From NCBI GenBank assembly GCA_013115125.1, contig JABANN010000247.1, forward strand, positions 1 to 47,538: a stretch of 47,538 nucleotides of DNA, in the 5' to 3' direction. The notes beneath the pieces were generated by a model, which did not search any database, had not been told where the DNA came from, and was given only the letters and a program-made list of their open reading frames with translations. Position 1 is the first letter of the stretch; each line of letters begins with the position of its first letter. Shown piece after piece: positions 10,744 through 21,842 of this stretch. The stretch comes from Perkinsus olseni. Lineage: Eukaryota > Perkinsozoa > Perkinsida. The position numbers and the translations under genes are program-made.

Positions 10744-13700
10744 TTGTCGTCAGGCCGTTCGGGACGAGGGGGTTCGTCCTATCTTGCTGCGTCGAGTGTG
10801 GATGGCTCGGTAAGGGAGCTTTGCCCCATTGATGGGCCCGCCAGTTTAACCCTTATCCCGGAAGCTAATGAGGTACTTCTGAAACGTATCTTTTGTGCCC
10901 GTGGTTGTCATGAGTGTAATAAGAAGTATCTTCAGGTATTGTTGACTGGCCAGGAAGGCCTGGGTATTTTCATATCTTTACCAGAACCGCAGCGGCAAAG
11001 CGCGGGTAGTGTAAATCTCGCTCGCCCAGTATTTTTACGTGAAACGGTCAGAAGATACTATTTAGGTGAAGTGCCTCATCCAGCAGCGCGTAATAATATT
11101 CAGTACTCCGAGGGAGTGGAACTATGCCTGTTGGAAAGGTGGTATGTGACGGAGCGTAAAACTGCATTGGGATGGCAATTCTTGGACGTGCGCGATTTGG
11201 TGCATCCATCTTTTCTTAAAAGATTTTCGTTCGCATATTGGTTTCAATTTCATCCTTGAATGCTTTGAGAAGTGCAGTAAAACGACATATGTGGGATTCG
11301 AACCTGCGTCATTATCAGGTTTATCATCAGTGCCTCGCCAATGGACGGTACGGTTGATATATATTCTATTTGGGACCAGAAGTTGGTACAATCATTGACG
11401 TTACCCGAGCCAGTGATGGCATTGGGAGCATCTCCTACTACTATCGAGGAGGCTGCTTTAGAGGATATGGACACTGGGCGGGTAGTTAGGGATTGGAAGA
11501 TTGGAAATTGATAGATTCTTGGAGTGGTGGTAGTGGATGGGTGTGAGGTCCAAGTGGTTTGATGCTGTGGTTTTGGTAGTGGATTCAATGCCAATGTTGG
11601 TATGTCTGTATAATGACTGTCGTCTGATAAAAAAATCTGCATCGCGGAGCTTTTGAGTAGTCTCCTAGTCGCCATCCATACCGCATTACGACCCGAACGC
11701 ATCACCTGCGTACTATTACCTAACCAGGTAATAGTTTCCAATGACGATTGGTAGGAGATGTATTTTTCATATTGAGAAACCCCATACAGAATAGACACGC
11801 CGCTGTAGGGTTGGTCTATTAGCAAATCTCTCCGACTTGCGTGTTATGTTGGATGCTTTGCTGTTGCCCTTTCAGAAGCATGTTAGTTTATGCTGCCTTG
11901 GGACGGCGTCCGGATCGGTGTATGGTTTGGTACCAATACCCTTCCATGTGCAGTTGAAAAGATTAATAGTGGGGATGAAGATTGAGCCGGCCTTTGATCT
12001 ACTGAATGCGATGTATCCTATAGGGGTGAGACGGGTGCGAGGATCGATCCGGGGTTGTTTGGATGAAGAGATGCAGTTATGACGTGCTCCGCTGCAGGGA
12101 GGTGCTATTGCTGGTGAAGCTCGAGCGAAGGCTATGGATTTGCTGCATAGAGATGCAGGATGGCAGTTATTCTCCAACTTGCAATTCTCTCAGGTGAGGG
12201 TTATTCGACCTTACTGATGGGCATCTCAAACCTTCTCTTAATTTTCGGTCACACTGGCTGTTCTTAAGGTCGCATTCTGGTGAATCCTGTCATAGCGGAT
12301 GCCCCCTCGCACTGCCGTATGAGCTTGTACACTCTCCATCGTTATCTTTCTGACTGTGTGGTGTGTTTCGACGGTCTGTCGATTGTGAGTGAGTTTTGCC
12401 TACTCCGTTTCATCGAGGTGTTGTGATGGATCGCCAACCCGAGTGGAATGGACTCGGAACCTTAGTTTACTTATGAAATTGAATAGTCAAGTGGAGTTAG
12501 TTCACAGTGAGCTAGTTCTGCACTAGTTCACTGAACTAAGAGAACTTAGAAACTGGTTCCACTTATGCTTTCTCTTCACTTATTACTAAAACTCAGTTTT
12601 TCTGTGACACGAGCAGTTTCGTTGGCCATACTTGAGTTACTGTGCTGCTCAGGCGTTGCAGCACTTGTCGTCACTTCGAGATTCTGAGCTTGACTGGTCG
12701 AAGATTCTCCATTTCTGGATATTCCTCCTTCCGGAAGAGTGGGTATCCGCTGTGGAGGAAGCTGCTCTAGATGAGAGTAGTGTCTTTGAGCCCGTCGAAC
12801 TATCGAGGTAGTATCTTGAGGTTAAGCTGGTAAGATACAAAACAGGCCAGGTCGTGTACCATCGGGGAGTACATCTCTGAGAGGAAGTCGGATCTAACCA
12901 CGAAAGGGACGCCAGTAGAAGCCGCTCTCGAGGAGCTCTCTAGTCTAGCAGGTACGACGTCTCCCTTTTCAAAACGAAATACCGTCATTTCAGATAGGGC
13001 TATGGCGACCTTTCTAGCGTCCAATCGAGATCGAGTCAATTCTGCGAAGATACAGAGGGCGGTGGACTTGGTATTGCTAGTGTTACTGGTGGCTACGGGT
13101 AGGATGAAACCGGTGAGAGAATCCGGGAAGGCGCCATTGGGAACAGTCGTACGGGGCTCGTGTTTGATTTCTTAGTCGGCATGTGAGATTCAGTATGGTT
13201 CTACTCGCAAGCTTCCTTTCCCTCTCTAGCAGATAGTCAAACTTGGGATATTGATTTCCCTCGTCTCTCAATTTTTTGGTGGATCTCAGAATCGATGCTT
13301 TGACGGAAGCATATTTTCTCTCGTAGGTGATCCGAGATGGCGGATGTGGTTGAACCCCAAGGGACCTCAGGGAGCTGATGAGACGCTGAAGCTGCCGATT
13401 AACATCACGCCTGAGGAGTTCAGTGCGGCGGTGAGGAGGTTGCATCAACCACCAGCTGAGGGACGAGAAGCTGCGGCCTGGCTGATGGCGGCAATGGCGG
13501 GTAGTAAGCTGGATTTTATTAATCTCGCTCGCCCCGTCGATCGATCGATAGGGTCAGTGGGGTATGGGTATCGACCGGATATTGGGAATCCTAGGTTGAT
13601 GTGAAAACTCGTAAAAATGCGGGATTGAGATCAGCGATGAAGTGAATGGCCGTCGGTTGTGTCGTCTTTGCATGAGCACGGATGATGATATTTTTTTCAG

Positions 13701-16700
13701 GAGAAGAGGAATCCTCGCGGGTGCGCGCTTTATCTGCCCTCGATGAATGCCTACCTCACAGCGCTGAGAGGCTACTTCAGAGCCTGGCCGAGGCGAGACG
13801 ATCGGACCCCGAGCGATGGACTGTGGAGAAGGAGAGGCGTTTTTTTAAGAGCTTGGGAAGGTAGTGAGGTTTCATTCAAAAGGTCTCTGGTTCGATTCTG
13901 GGCTCAGACGTTTTAGCGATATTTTATGTTACTCTCATGCATGGTGAGTTCCTATATGGGTTGTCTCAGATGCCTTGATACGCTTGGATCGGATACGAGA
14001 CGGTTCGATGCTGCTGTGGAAGCTTGGATCGATTTAGTATCACCACTTCCGGCTGAGAAGGTTATCAAGGACTTGGAACCATCGCCTTTGGTAATGCAGG
14101 GAGGGCGTCTCACGATCACTATGGGTAGAGGTTACATCGTAGGGATTTGGACCTAGCAGTGTTAGCGTTGTGTGCAAGAGTTGGAGGATCGTGATCTAAA
14201 GAAGGCGAGGGCCTCATACGGGCCACGCTGTAGTCGACGACTACGATTTTCGAGTTTTCCGCTCTGTTACGCCTGCATGTATATGTACTACATGTTTCTT
14301 CCTATGCAGTCGTCACAGAGTGAAAATCCGCTGTACAATTTTAAAACATCGGGGCTCGTAATTCTCTTGCTAGTTTGATGATGATCTTGTGGAGCTGAGG
14401 ACAGTTGAGGTGTTTTGATGTTTCGAGGCGGATCGGATATCTTCAGGTGTTGGAAGCGTATCTCAGTAAGAAAATTGAGAAGGAGTCTCAGTGCAGCGAG
14501 GAAGAACGGATAGAGCTCAGGACTCAGTTGGCGATACTGTATATGAAGGTAGCAGGGATGGAACCGGGGACCTTCGGGTTACGATTCGTGCCTTAGACTC
14601 CGCAGCTGAGAGGGAAGTTATTACCGTTGTTAAAGAGTGACGAGAAGATCGATGCTGAGAAAGTGATGGACGAGGCGGTGAATTTGGAGCCGGTTGAAAG
14701 GATGGTAGCTTGTAGTGGTAGACAGTCTGTGTGACTAAACGCTATCATTGCAGGCTCTCTTGGGTCGGATGGGTCGCCACAGGGATGCCCTGTTAGAGTG
14801 TTTGGATAGGGGAGAGGAGTATTGCGGTGATGATAAGGTACTACTTCCGAGGCAGGGTGGTCCAGCATCATAACGCCTCTCTGCTGGGGGATTAATATAT
14901 CACGCGGAACGTGTTCGGGTTTTTGGATGATGTGATTATTCGGGTGAAACTTGTGAAAATGATGGGCCAAGAAGTGAAGTCGGATGCAATGGCAGTTGAA
15001 CAGGCCCTGATGCAAGGTTCGGCCCAGCAGACAGGCTGTAGTTTTCTTTTGTAAGGCTAGCGGGTCGGTCGACGCAGGCCACTACATCAGCTCGAGAGAG
15101 GCGGTTCTGTACTGTGTGATGACTCCCTCGCACCTTACCAGAGCTATTGTGCGCGACTATGCCTTGGGCTTCCGCGGTACACACCCTTACAGAGACAGCT
15201 TCAAGCTTGGCTCTTGCCGAGTACCCACTCAAGCTAGTCTCCCTGGCTCGTTCTCTGAACGATTCCGCGGAAGTGGAGTTTGATCAGAAGTTCAGATTGT
15301 CACCTAGTACCAGAGCTTGTCAGATGTCATCGTCTCACGGCCTCTCATACTCTGAAAAACTTTTCACATTTCTTCGAAGACGGCCTAGCAGCTAGACCCT
15401 AGCTGTTGGCCCTGATGATGTGGAGTGATTGGACGCTTGGTAGACTTGTTTCATCGCGACCGCCCGCGAGGTACCGGGACCGCCATCTTCGCTTCTTCAC
15501 GGATGAACCTTGGCATGTGTCTGAGTATGCCTGTGCAATGGCACAGTCTGAACCACGCTAGGCTGGGCTGCGTCGTTGGCGAGGTTGAATTTCGATGCAC
15601 GATAGAATATGTGGCAGTCGTCGACGTCGAACGGCGAAAGGATCTATGGAATCCATATGAAATGAGGAGGGAGAGCTGGGAAATGTGATTATGGACCAGT
15701 ACCCTGGCGATAAGATCGTCTCATACAGTGTTTGAGCTGATCTTCCCCAAGAGCATAGAGCTACCACTCTGCTGAACGCTCCGTTGAAGGACTATTTCTG
15801 TCATGACGATGAGCAGATGAATGCTAGAGAGCCTTCGTTTCGAGACCAGGATGGTTAGTTGATGGACTGTTTCCTGTGACTGGAATCTATGAAGGATGTC
15901 GTGAAATCAGGCTCTCGTGCCATACTCACAGACGTTCATCGCCCTATGATGAGGAGATATCACCCTGGCCCGATTGTAGAGGCCCATCATGTTAACTAAG
16001 ATTTGAGTTACTACCACGTAGCTGGCATGTGTCATATAATCTGCTTCGCAAGGATCTAGGGAATGTGTGGTACGGCTCCCATTTAGGGAGGGCTTCCTGC
16101 GAGGAACGCTAATATTGTATAATTTATCGTGATCGTTTGGTTTGATATCAAGATTCCCATTGTCCTTCTCAGGGCTTGCTGTTGCTACTGGTATCTCTGT
16201 TATTGGAGTTATCTCGAACATCGGAGGCGCTAGCAGTGCTCAATCGTCATTACCTACAGCTTGACCCGTCTAGAGTGTTGGATCTGCTTCCAGATGATAT
16301 GCCCGTGGATGTTGCCGCAATAAGGTAATGGGGCCCATTGCGGGGAGGATCCTAGTGAGGAAAAGAAGCTTTGAGGTTGGATACTCATTCTAGATGCTAA
16401 GCTTGGAAAGTCTTGTTGTTCGCTGAATTGCAGCTTAGAGTTTTCTACCAAATTCTCCTAGGGAGACTCATTGGTGTTTCTATTGGACAGATATCTCCGA
16501 TCTGCGTGTGTCTCAACACCGGTCACCGCAGAGGATACAGTAATGGCTGCCGAGAAGATGATGGGCTCGGTGTTCTTGGACGAATATTCAGAATGGCAGA
16601 AGGAGAGGTCGAGGTACTACTGAGCAGACTTACCTGGTTTGAGCTGGACCAAATACTGGGTGAATTTGCAAAGCAAGAGTCCAGCGGAGCGTAATCTTGC

Positions 16701-16999
16701 CGGGCCAGCATAGCGGAGAATGGGTTACCTGTTGAAATTCGCGAGCCGCCAAGATCTCGATTCTGTTGCGGAGAGATATCGCTGTTTTGAATATGGTATT
16801 TTACAGATATGTGGTGATGTCGGAAGAGAAGGCTTGCCCGGTATGTAATAGGAGGTTCGTGGCGAGTGACGGAGATGTATCTTCGAAGCCTTTCGTGGTG
16901 TATCCGAATAATGTCTGTGTCCACATACAGTGTGCTGACCCTAGTCTGGGCGTTTGTCCGGTCACTGGAGTGAAATTCAGTCAATCGACGTACAAGTGA
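10744..16999 (+). CDS. VPS39/VPS3 (TGFBRAP1)-type HOPS/CORVET subunit
   Basis: Intron-rich gene recognised from ordered family landmarks. CNH propeller: VDGSVRELCPIDGP near 10.8 kb and VLLTGQEGLGIFISLPEPQR from 10936, then VYGLVPIPFHVQLKRLI near 11.93 kb, the usual propeller end. Vps39 helical region: AKAMDLLHRDAGWQLFSNLQ (12.1 kb), DWSKILHFWIFLLPEEW (12.7 kb), ERKSDLTTKG...RAVDLVLLVLLVA (12.9-13.07 kb), YLQVLEAYLSKKIEKE (14.43 kb), LRGKLLPLLKSDEKIDAEKV from 14606, and ALLGRMGRHRDALLECLD with GEEYC (14.75 kb). The C-terminal exon 16807-16999 has a RING-like zinc site (ACPVCNRRF, FVVYPNNVCVHIQC, GVCPVTG). Such proteins bridge Rab GTPases and SNAREs in endosome and vacuole fusion. The start and the exons between 15.0 and 16.5 kb are unresolved. 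Confidence 0.83.
14549..14605 (-). other. Short intron made largely of tRNA-3'-half-like sequence
   Basis: This 57-nt intron of the VPS39-type gene starts GTAGCAGGGATGGAACCGGG and continues GACCTTCGGG. Read on the minus strand it is CCCGAAGGTCCCCGGTTCCA, matching the layout of an anticodon-stem 3' side, variable loop and T-arm of a tRNA. Excising it joins ILYMK to LRGKLL in phase 0. Confidence 0.5.
15050..16400. other. Long stretch within the VPS39-type locus without assignable exons
   Basis: No block here matches the family. It may be large introns, diverged helical-repeat exons, or unrelated sequence. No RNA gene or mobile element is seen. Confidence 0.4.
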
Positions 17000-17039
17000 C
17001 TGTTTCTAGGCGGTGAGACGGCAGAGTTGATAGTGGTTA

Positions 17040-17260
17040 AATTGGGGAATTTCGTGGCGCGCGGGAAGTTTTCATGTCATGAATGATGCCAAGTTGTTGT
17101 AGGGCTCCGCATGAGTATGCTTTTGAGGAGCTGGTATAGGGTTATGGTTGAGTGGAGAATTTTGTGGCGCGCGGGAGGTTTTTGTGTTATGGGATGACAG
17201 TTTGGAACAGCTTAGTGTCGGCCTTTTCCACATGCTTCTGAGGAGCTGGTACAGGGCGTC
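17040..17260 (+). repeat. Two-copy tandem duplication of a promoter and start-codon region
   Basis: Two copies offset by about 110-115 bp share GTGGCGCGCGGGA (17054, 17164) and ATGCTTNTGAGGAGCTGGTA (17117, 17232). The second copy is the functional start of the small mitochondrial-type gene. The first encodes the same first eight residues (MLLRSWYR) and then runs to a stop before any splice site is reached. Confidence 0.85.
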
Positions 17261-17784
17261 GAGTCGAAGTTGTGTTGTGAGCAAACGGTGGCATTCGCAT
17301 GATCATCATCACGCTGGCTCGGAGTGGACGGGAGCCGAGCTTACCGAGGAGTTGAGGGCTGATAGACAGGCGGTAGTGGAGAGGACTAAACGGTGATAAG
17401 GGGGGCATTGCGTGGCGCTGGGGGTTGTTTAACGGCTACCATCGAGTGTCTTTGGGGGTTCTGTTTTAATGAGTCTTCTGCACTTGGCAGGGCGTAGTTG
17501 TTCTCCTGGAGTGATAGTGCGTTTCATATCCCGCGTGGGAGAGCACCCCAGACAGCGTTCGTGGCCTGTTCCGCTGAATGGAGTGTTTGCCGCAGATATG
17601 AAGAAAGTGAAAGCTTCTTGCTGTTGGCAGGGTTCGTAAGGTTATGTCTCCCGAAGAGACGAAGGCGTTGGTGATGCCATCGAGGCTTCCGGAAGACTTC
17701 ATAGAAGAGACCTTGATCCCCCACATGGAAAACTGTATCCGATTTAATATCAAAGTAAAAGAACTGCAAAGACACGTTCGATAA
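17232..17784 (+). CDS. Small protein with mitochondrial-type presequence, two exons
   Basis: Exon 17232-17392 ends in phase 2 at a GTGATA donor. Exon 17631-17784 follows a TTGGCAG acceptor, and the junction rebuilds an Arg codon (ERTKR-VRKVMSPEE). The product is about 104 residues. The N-terminus MLLRSWYRASSRSCVVSKRW has no acidic residues and is rich in Arg and Ser, typical of a mitochondrial targeting peptide. It is followed by HSHDHHHAGSEWTGAEL and an acidic and basic helical C-terminus (LPEDFIEETLIPHMENC). No family recognised; a small subunit of a respiratory or ATP-synthase complex is one possibility, but nothing in the sequence proves it. The promoter and start are tandemly duplicated just upstream. 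Confidence 0.65.
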
Positions 17785-18063
17785 TACGTTTAAAAGATTC
17801 TCGAAAATTTTCGGTTTTTGCGTGTGCGCTCGCGAGCGTGCGATTCACTACTTTCAGTTTTTGAAGTATACTCAAAAAGTGCACTTCTGTTCAGCCGACC
17901 CGGTTCGAACCCTGGGGACGTTGGATCGCGTGCGAAGGGCTGTATGAAGGATGATGGAATAGCGTTCTGTCCGCTGGAAAGCGAACCACGGCTTTTCGAG
18001 CAATCTCAATATGGAAAATTTTCGTGGGCGTCGTTTGTTGTGGAGTTTCATGTCGTCTCTTAG

Positions 18064-20130
18064 ACCTACACCCCAGCAGAGTTGACGCAGCTGACACGAG
18101 GCTACGCCCTCTACACGTACAGAAGGGACACCAGTGGTAACGGACCCTTGATGGAGTATCTCGCGGAAATGATCAAGTCGAGGATGGTGGCCTTTACGGC
18201 AATTGAGATTGTACTAGTGGGTGTGTTTTCGGCTGCTGGATGGAGGTGAAGGCTGCAGTTTGATGGCTCAGTAGAGGCCGCCGGCCCCGGGCCGGTGTCA
18301 GAATTGGGGAGAGAGCTACTGTGTTAGCGTATGGGAAGCTTGAAGGGAGTGATGCCCAGGATCGAAAGATCTGCCTTGAGTGTGACCAAACTGTCATGCA
18401 AATGACCTTTACAACCGAAGACTGGGTGATGAAACAACTCTGAAACTGTGTTGACCGATTTCTGAAATCATTATCACTACGTCTGCGGAAGGTGGTCGAG
18501 TAGCTCGCCAATTTGAGAAAGTTATCGCGAAGTGCTTTGCGTAACGGTTTGGTTCACGCTGTAGTCGGGATTTTCGGAAAGAAAGTCGTACCGCAATTCT
18601 CCCACATCAGGCGGACCGTACTGGCGTCGTGGTCTAACTCAGGTTGATGTGCTGCCGGCTTGCCAGACTCTGTTTCCGGATGACACTGAGTTGTTTGATA
18701 TGCTAACTGAGAGGATAAAAGTAAGGTTGGATTGGACGAGCAGGAAGTGGCGGATTTGTAGTATGTGAATTAGGAAACTATAAACGATTACAGCGCGCTG
18801 AATTTGATTGGGTTGGTGAGGACCTTCGCGCGCCGCGAAATTGAGAAGAAGGAGACGAACCAGGGGTATCCAGTCCGGGAGATATTGATACCGAGATTGA
18901 AGGAAGCACTGGAGAGGTGAGAAGCGATCTTGGGAATTTCGTGGCGCGTGGGAAAAATCGGCTATTGTGTTGTGGTGGGATCTCGCGGAACAGACGAGGT
19001 GTTCTCTAGGATGGCTTCTGTGATACCGAGTTTAACGCGATTTTCGCTTCCCTCGTCCGTTTGTGTCTGGCAATCTCCCACTCTAGCTCTGTGAACAAAA
19101 CTGTATTGGACTGACGAGCGTCGTTCATCCATTAACAGATGAAGCACAACCTTTCATCAGTGGAATAGTCGAACTCACGGGCAGACGGGTGGTTGATGAT
19201 GCTTGCAGATATGATACGGCAGAGGTGTGCGATATTATCGTAGCGATTGCCGACTCGGCAGCGACGGACAAGACTATCGGTATGGACTTGCCGATCATGC
19301 AGAGTGTCTTGCCTGAGCTGGAGCACAGGCTGGACGACTTAGGAGAGACCATTCCGTTGGTTAGCCACATATCGATCGCCTGGGCGCTGGCGAGATTGGG
19401 AATTTATCATGAGGAGTATCTTGATCGATTGGCTAAGATACTCCATGAGAAGGAGCATCTTCGGAATGATATTACGCCGAGGTATCTTGTGAGGTTGCTG
19501 TGGATATACAGCAAGTGTGACGCGCTGGAGAAAATAGTGCAAGATGTGGCACCGGTTTTGGAGGGAAGCGTCGGGTATATGGGCCCGGCTCAGTTTGCTA
19601 GGTTGGCGCAGTGTAGTGAACAGATGGCGAAAGTTAAGGATATTATTGATGTCCAGAGCATAGTAAATCGATTGGGTGATCGATTATGCAGCGAGCTTGT
19701 TGTTGGTATTGAGGATAATGTTACTAATGTCAGCAAGATGAGCACGGCTGATGCATGCTATATTTTACTGGGGCTGATAGAATCCGGGACGATTGAGAAG
19801 AACGTGGATCGACCTGAGGATGCGGATGGAAACTTTGTGGCGTGGATGAGAGATGGTTCGCGGTTGGGTCGCCTACTGGCGTACATGCACAAATTTCAGG
19901 ATGAGTTCGAGGCGAGTGAGATCCAGAAAATTATCAAGGTGCTGCATGTTGCACGAAATGGGGAGTACCGAGGCTACCTGGACTTATTGCCGGCCTCCTG
20001 GGAGTCGCAGAAAAAAGACATGATTCACAGAATCGCGAAAAAACGAGAAGTCGAGGAGAAATTTATGTTGGAAGAGGCGAAGAAGGAGAGGAGAGAAAAA
20101 GGGTTTTTGAAACGAGTTTTTGGACTGTGA
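18064..20130 (+). CDS. Alpha-helical repeat protein, possibly organellar RNA-related
   Basis: The last exon runs from 19139 (after the ATTAACAG acceptor) to the TGA at 20130 and encodes about 330 residues of paired helices, e.g. ISIAWALARLGIYHEEYLDR and YLVRLLWIYSKCDALEK, ending in a strongly charged tail (REVEEKFMLEEAKKERREKG). Upstream coding blocks of the same style are YTPAELTQLTRGYALYTYRR (18067), RRGLTQVDVLPACQTLFPDD (18.62 kb, ending at GTAAGG) and ALNLIGLVRTFARREIEKKE (18.8 kb, ending at GTGAGA near 18918). The pattern of about 37-40-residue helical hairpins recalls FASTK/OPR-type RNA-binding repeats of mitochondria and plastids. No RAP domain is visible. The 5' end is not fixed and may lie near 17.8-18.0 kb. 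Confidence 0.65.
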
Positions 20131-20496
20131 TGGTGGTTGGATGAGTAATTTGTCACGTTTCTGATATGGCACTTGAGCGGCATTCAAGCCTTTGCGTTGT
20201 AGTGTGGCTCGAAAATTGGGAAGGTTTGATGAGGTTGTCTTTTTCTCTCAAGAAGAGAGTGATCGACTGGTGTCTCGTCGGTGAAATCATCTGAAAGCAT
20301 AAATATATTTTTTTCGTGGACCAGAAGCAAAAAATTATTTTCCATCTTACAGGAAACCCTGGTCGCGACGAGCCCACCGGATTAGTCTGGAGTATTGAAT
20401 TGGAACTATCATTTTACCCGCGCTCTGAGCCCACGGTCGTGGGGGACCTGCATAGTTCTGGGCTGTCAGGGTTTCAGCTTCGCCTTCTTCTCCACC

Positions 20497-21842
20497 ATGG
20501 GTAAGAAGAATCGTAGTAAGAAGGCGTCCAAGGCAGGAGCTTCAGCGAAGCCTGATCTCGATGTTGGACAGCTCGCCGATGTAAGTAGAGGAATGGGATT
20601 TGTGATTGGAATGGTATGATGTTACTGGCTGGAGGGTGTCGTTCGCGTGAGGGTTGCTGGTGATTATACGAACGATCGTACCAGATTCAATCGCGAGTGA
20701 TCGGGAGCGTGGGGCAACTAGTGGAGTATTTCGGTTCGATCCCTGCACCCGACGTTTCTCAAAGCTTTGCCGAGAATGCCTGTGATCCGTGTCAGGTCCT
20801 CGCCACCTCTGGCGAGGCTGTAACTTCTACTGGCTCCTCGGCTAATGTTGTCGACTACGGTTACGATGGCGCTCGGTTGAATGTCCAACTCATGCAGGGG
20901 TAAGTGGATCAGGCCCGATCGATGGCACCTCTTCTCTCGAGCGGTCGGGCTAGAAATTGACAGCGAAGTCCCTCCGTAGGAGAGGGATACTGCCCTTGGT
21001 AGCATCCAGTGAAATAATCGGCCAATGAGCGTGTGGTATCAACCACAGAATCATTAATAATCGAAACGCTGTGCTCGACGGTTTTCATTTCTTGCAGACT
21101 CGCTGTTCGAGGGTTGGGTAGTTGACATGAGTCACCTAGTTGTTGATGGTGTGGTATCTTTAGGTCAACACGGCGAGTTCTGGCTGGCTTGGGAGTCACG
21201 GCGTCACGAGATCCGGTACTGTTGCGTCAGGCGATGGACTTCATGAAAAGGTAGTTGCCGGGGTTCGAACCGGGGACCTTCGGCAAGCCTATCCAAGCAG
21301 AATGGAATTGCTTTAGGGAGCCCCACTTTGCAGCTGCGGAAAAGCTTGTCGAGACGGACCGAGGCAGGACCATGGGCAAATACTCCCAGGCTATATTACA
21401 GTAAGGACAACATGACCCACGATTGCGTCGACGCCCTACGAGGGAGCCTTCTGGGCATTCACTTCCCAATGTCTTCCTAGTGTCACTTTCCAATGTTTTT
21501 CGGCTCACGCAGAGGACCTGGGTGTCAGGAGTTGCTCAAGTTGTGGTACTTTGCTGCTTCTTCAGAGCCTTCGAGGACGACCTCAAGGGTTTCGTCACGT
21601 CGCTTCAGAACGCGGCCATTGAGCGGTCCGAGTCGGCAAGGAAGCTGTCAGTGTTGGCAGCATCGAGGAAGGGTGTGGCCGGAGGGAAGGCGAGGCAGTT
21701 GATGAAGGCAACCAAGTCCACTGCGGCCGCGTTGTTGATGGCTAAGAAGGGCAAACCTGTTGTTATCAACAAGGGCACTGCCAGAGGTGGGGGAGCAAGG
21801 GGACTGGTGTCAGAGACTTCGGTCGTCAAAGGAGTATCTTAG
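20497..21842 (+). CDS. Four-exon basic protein of unknown function
   Basis: The start has a strong context (CCACCATGG). Exons are 20497-20580 (MGKKNRSKKASKAG...), 20685-20899, 21164-21250 and 21566-21842; every junction keeps phase (28 codons, then phase 2 twice) and each donor is GTAAGT or GTAG. The product is about 220 residues: a Lys-rich N-terminus, a middle with EYFGSIPAPDVSQSFAENAC, a helix (DPVLLRQAMDFMKRAFEDDL, spanning two junctions), then a basic C-terminal part with KARQLMKATKSTAAALLMAK and GTARGGGARG. The composition suggests a nucleic-acid or ribosome-associated protein, but I recognise no domain. The last intron starts with tRNA-like sequence. Confidence 0.7.
21251..21300 (-). 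other. tRNA-like remnant at the 5' end of an intron
   Basis: The intron 21251-21565 begins GTAGTTGCCGGGGTTCGAAC and continues CGGGGACCTTCGGCAAG. On the minus strand this reads CCGAAGGTCCCCGGTTCGAA, the layout of a tRNA anticodon-stem 3' side, variable loop and T-loop. The T-stem does not pair, so it is not a working tRNA. Confidence 0.5.

Noticed and set aside
11285-11350. Possible tRNA on the minus strand (GGTTCGAATCCCAC, with an A-box-like word near 11338)
   Set aside because: Anticodon and T stems do not pair. It could be another tRNA-like intron start, but the flanking exon could not be confirmed.
11250-11825. 191-codon minus-strand open frame
   Set aside because: It overlaps VPS39-type introns and tRNA-like sequence, has no domain, and its composition (Ser/Thr/Pro low complexity) is not convincing.
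13885-13905. T-arm-like CTCTGGTTCGATTCTGGG
   Set aside because: The T-arm alone pairs with wobbles; the rest of a tRNA is absent. A single B-box word is expected by chance at some rate.
20733-20743. GGTTCGATCCC B-box word
   Set aside because: It lies inside a confirmed exon (EYFGSIPAP), so it is coincidental. It also warns against overcounting B-box words.
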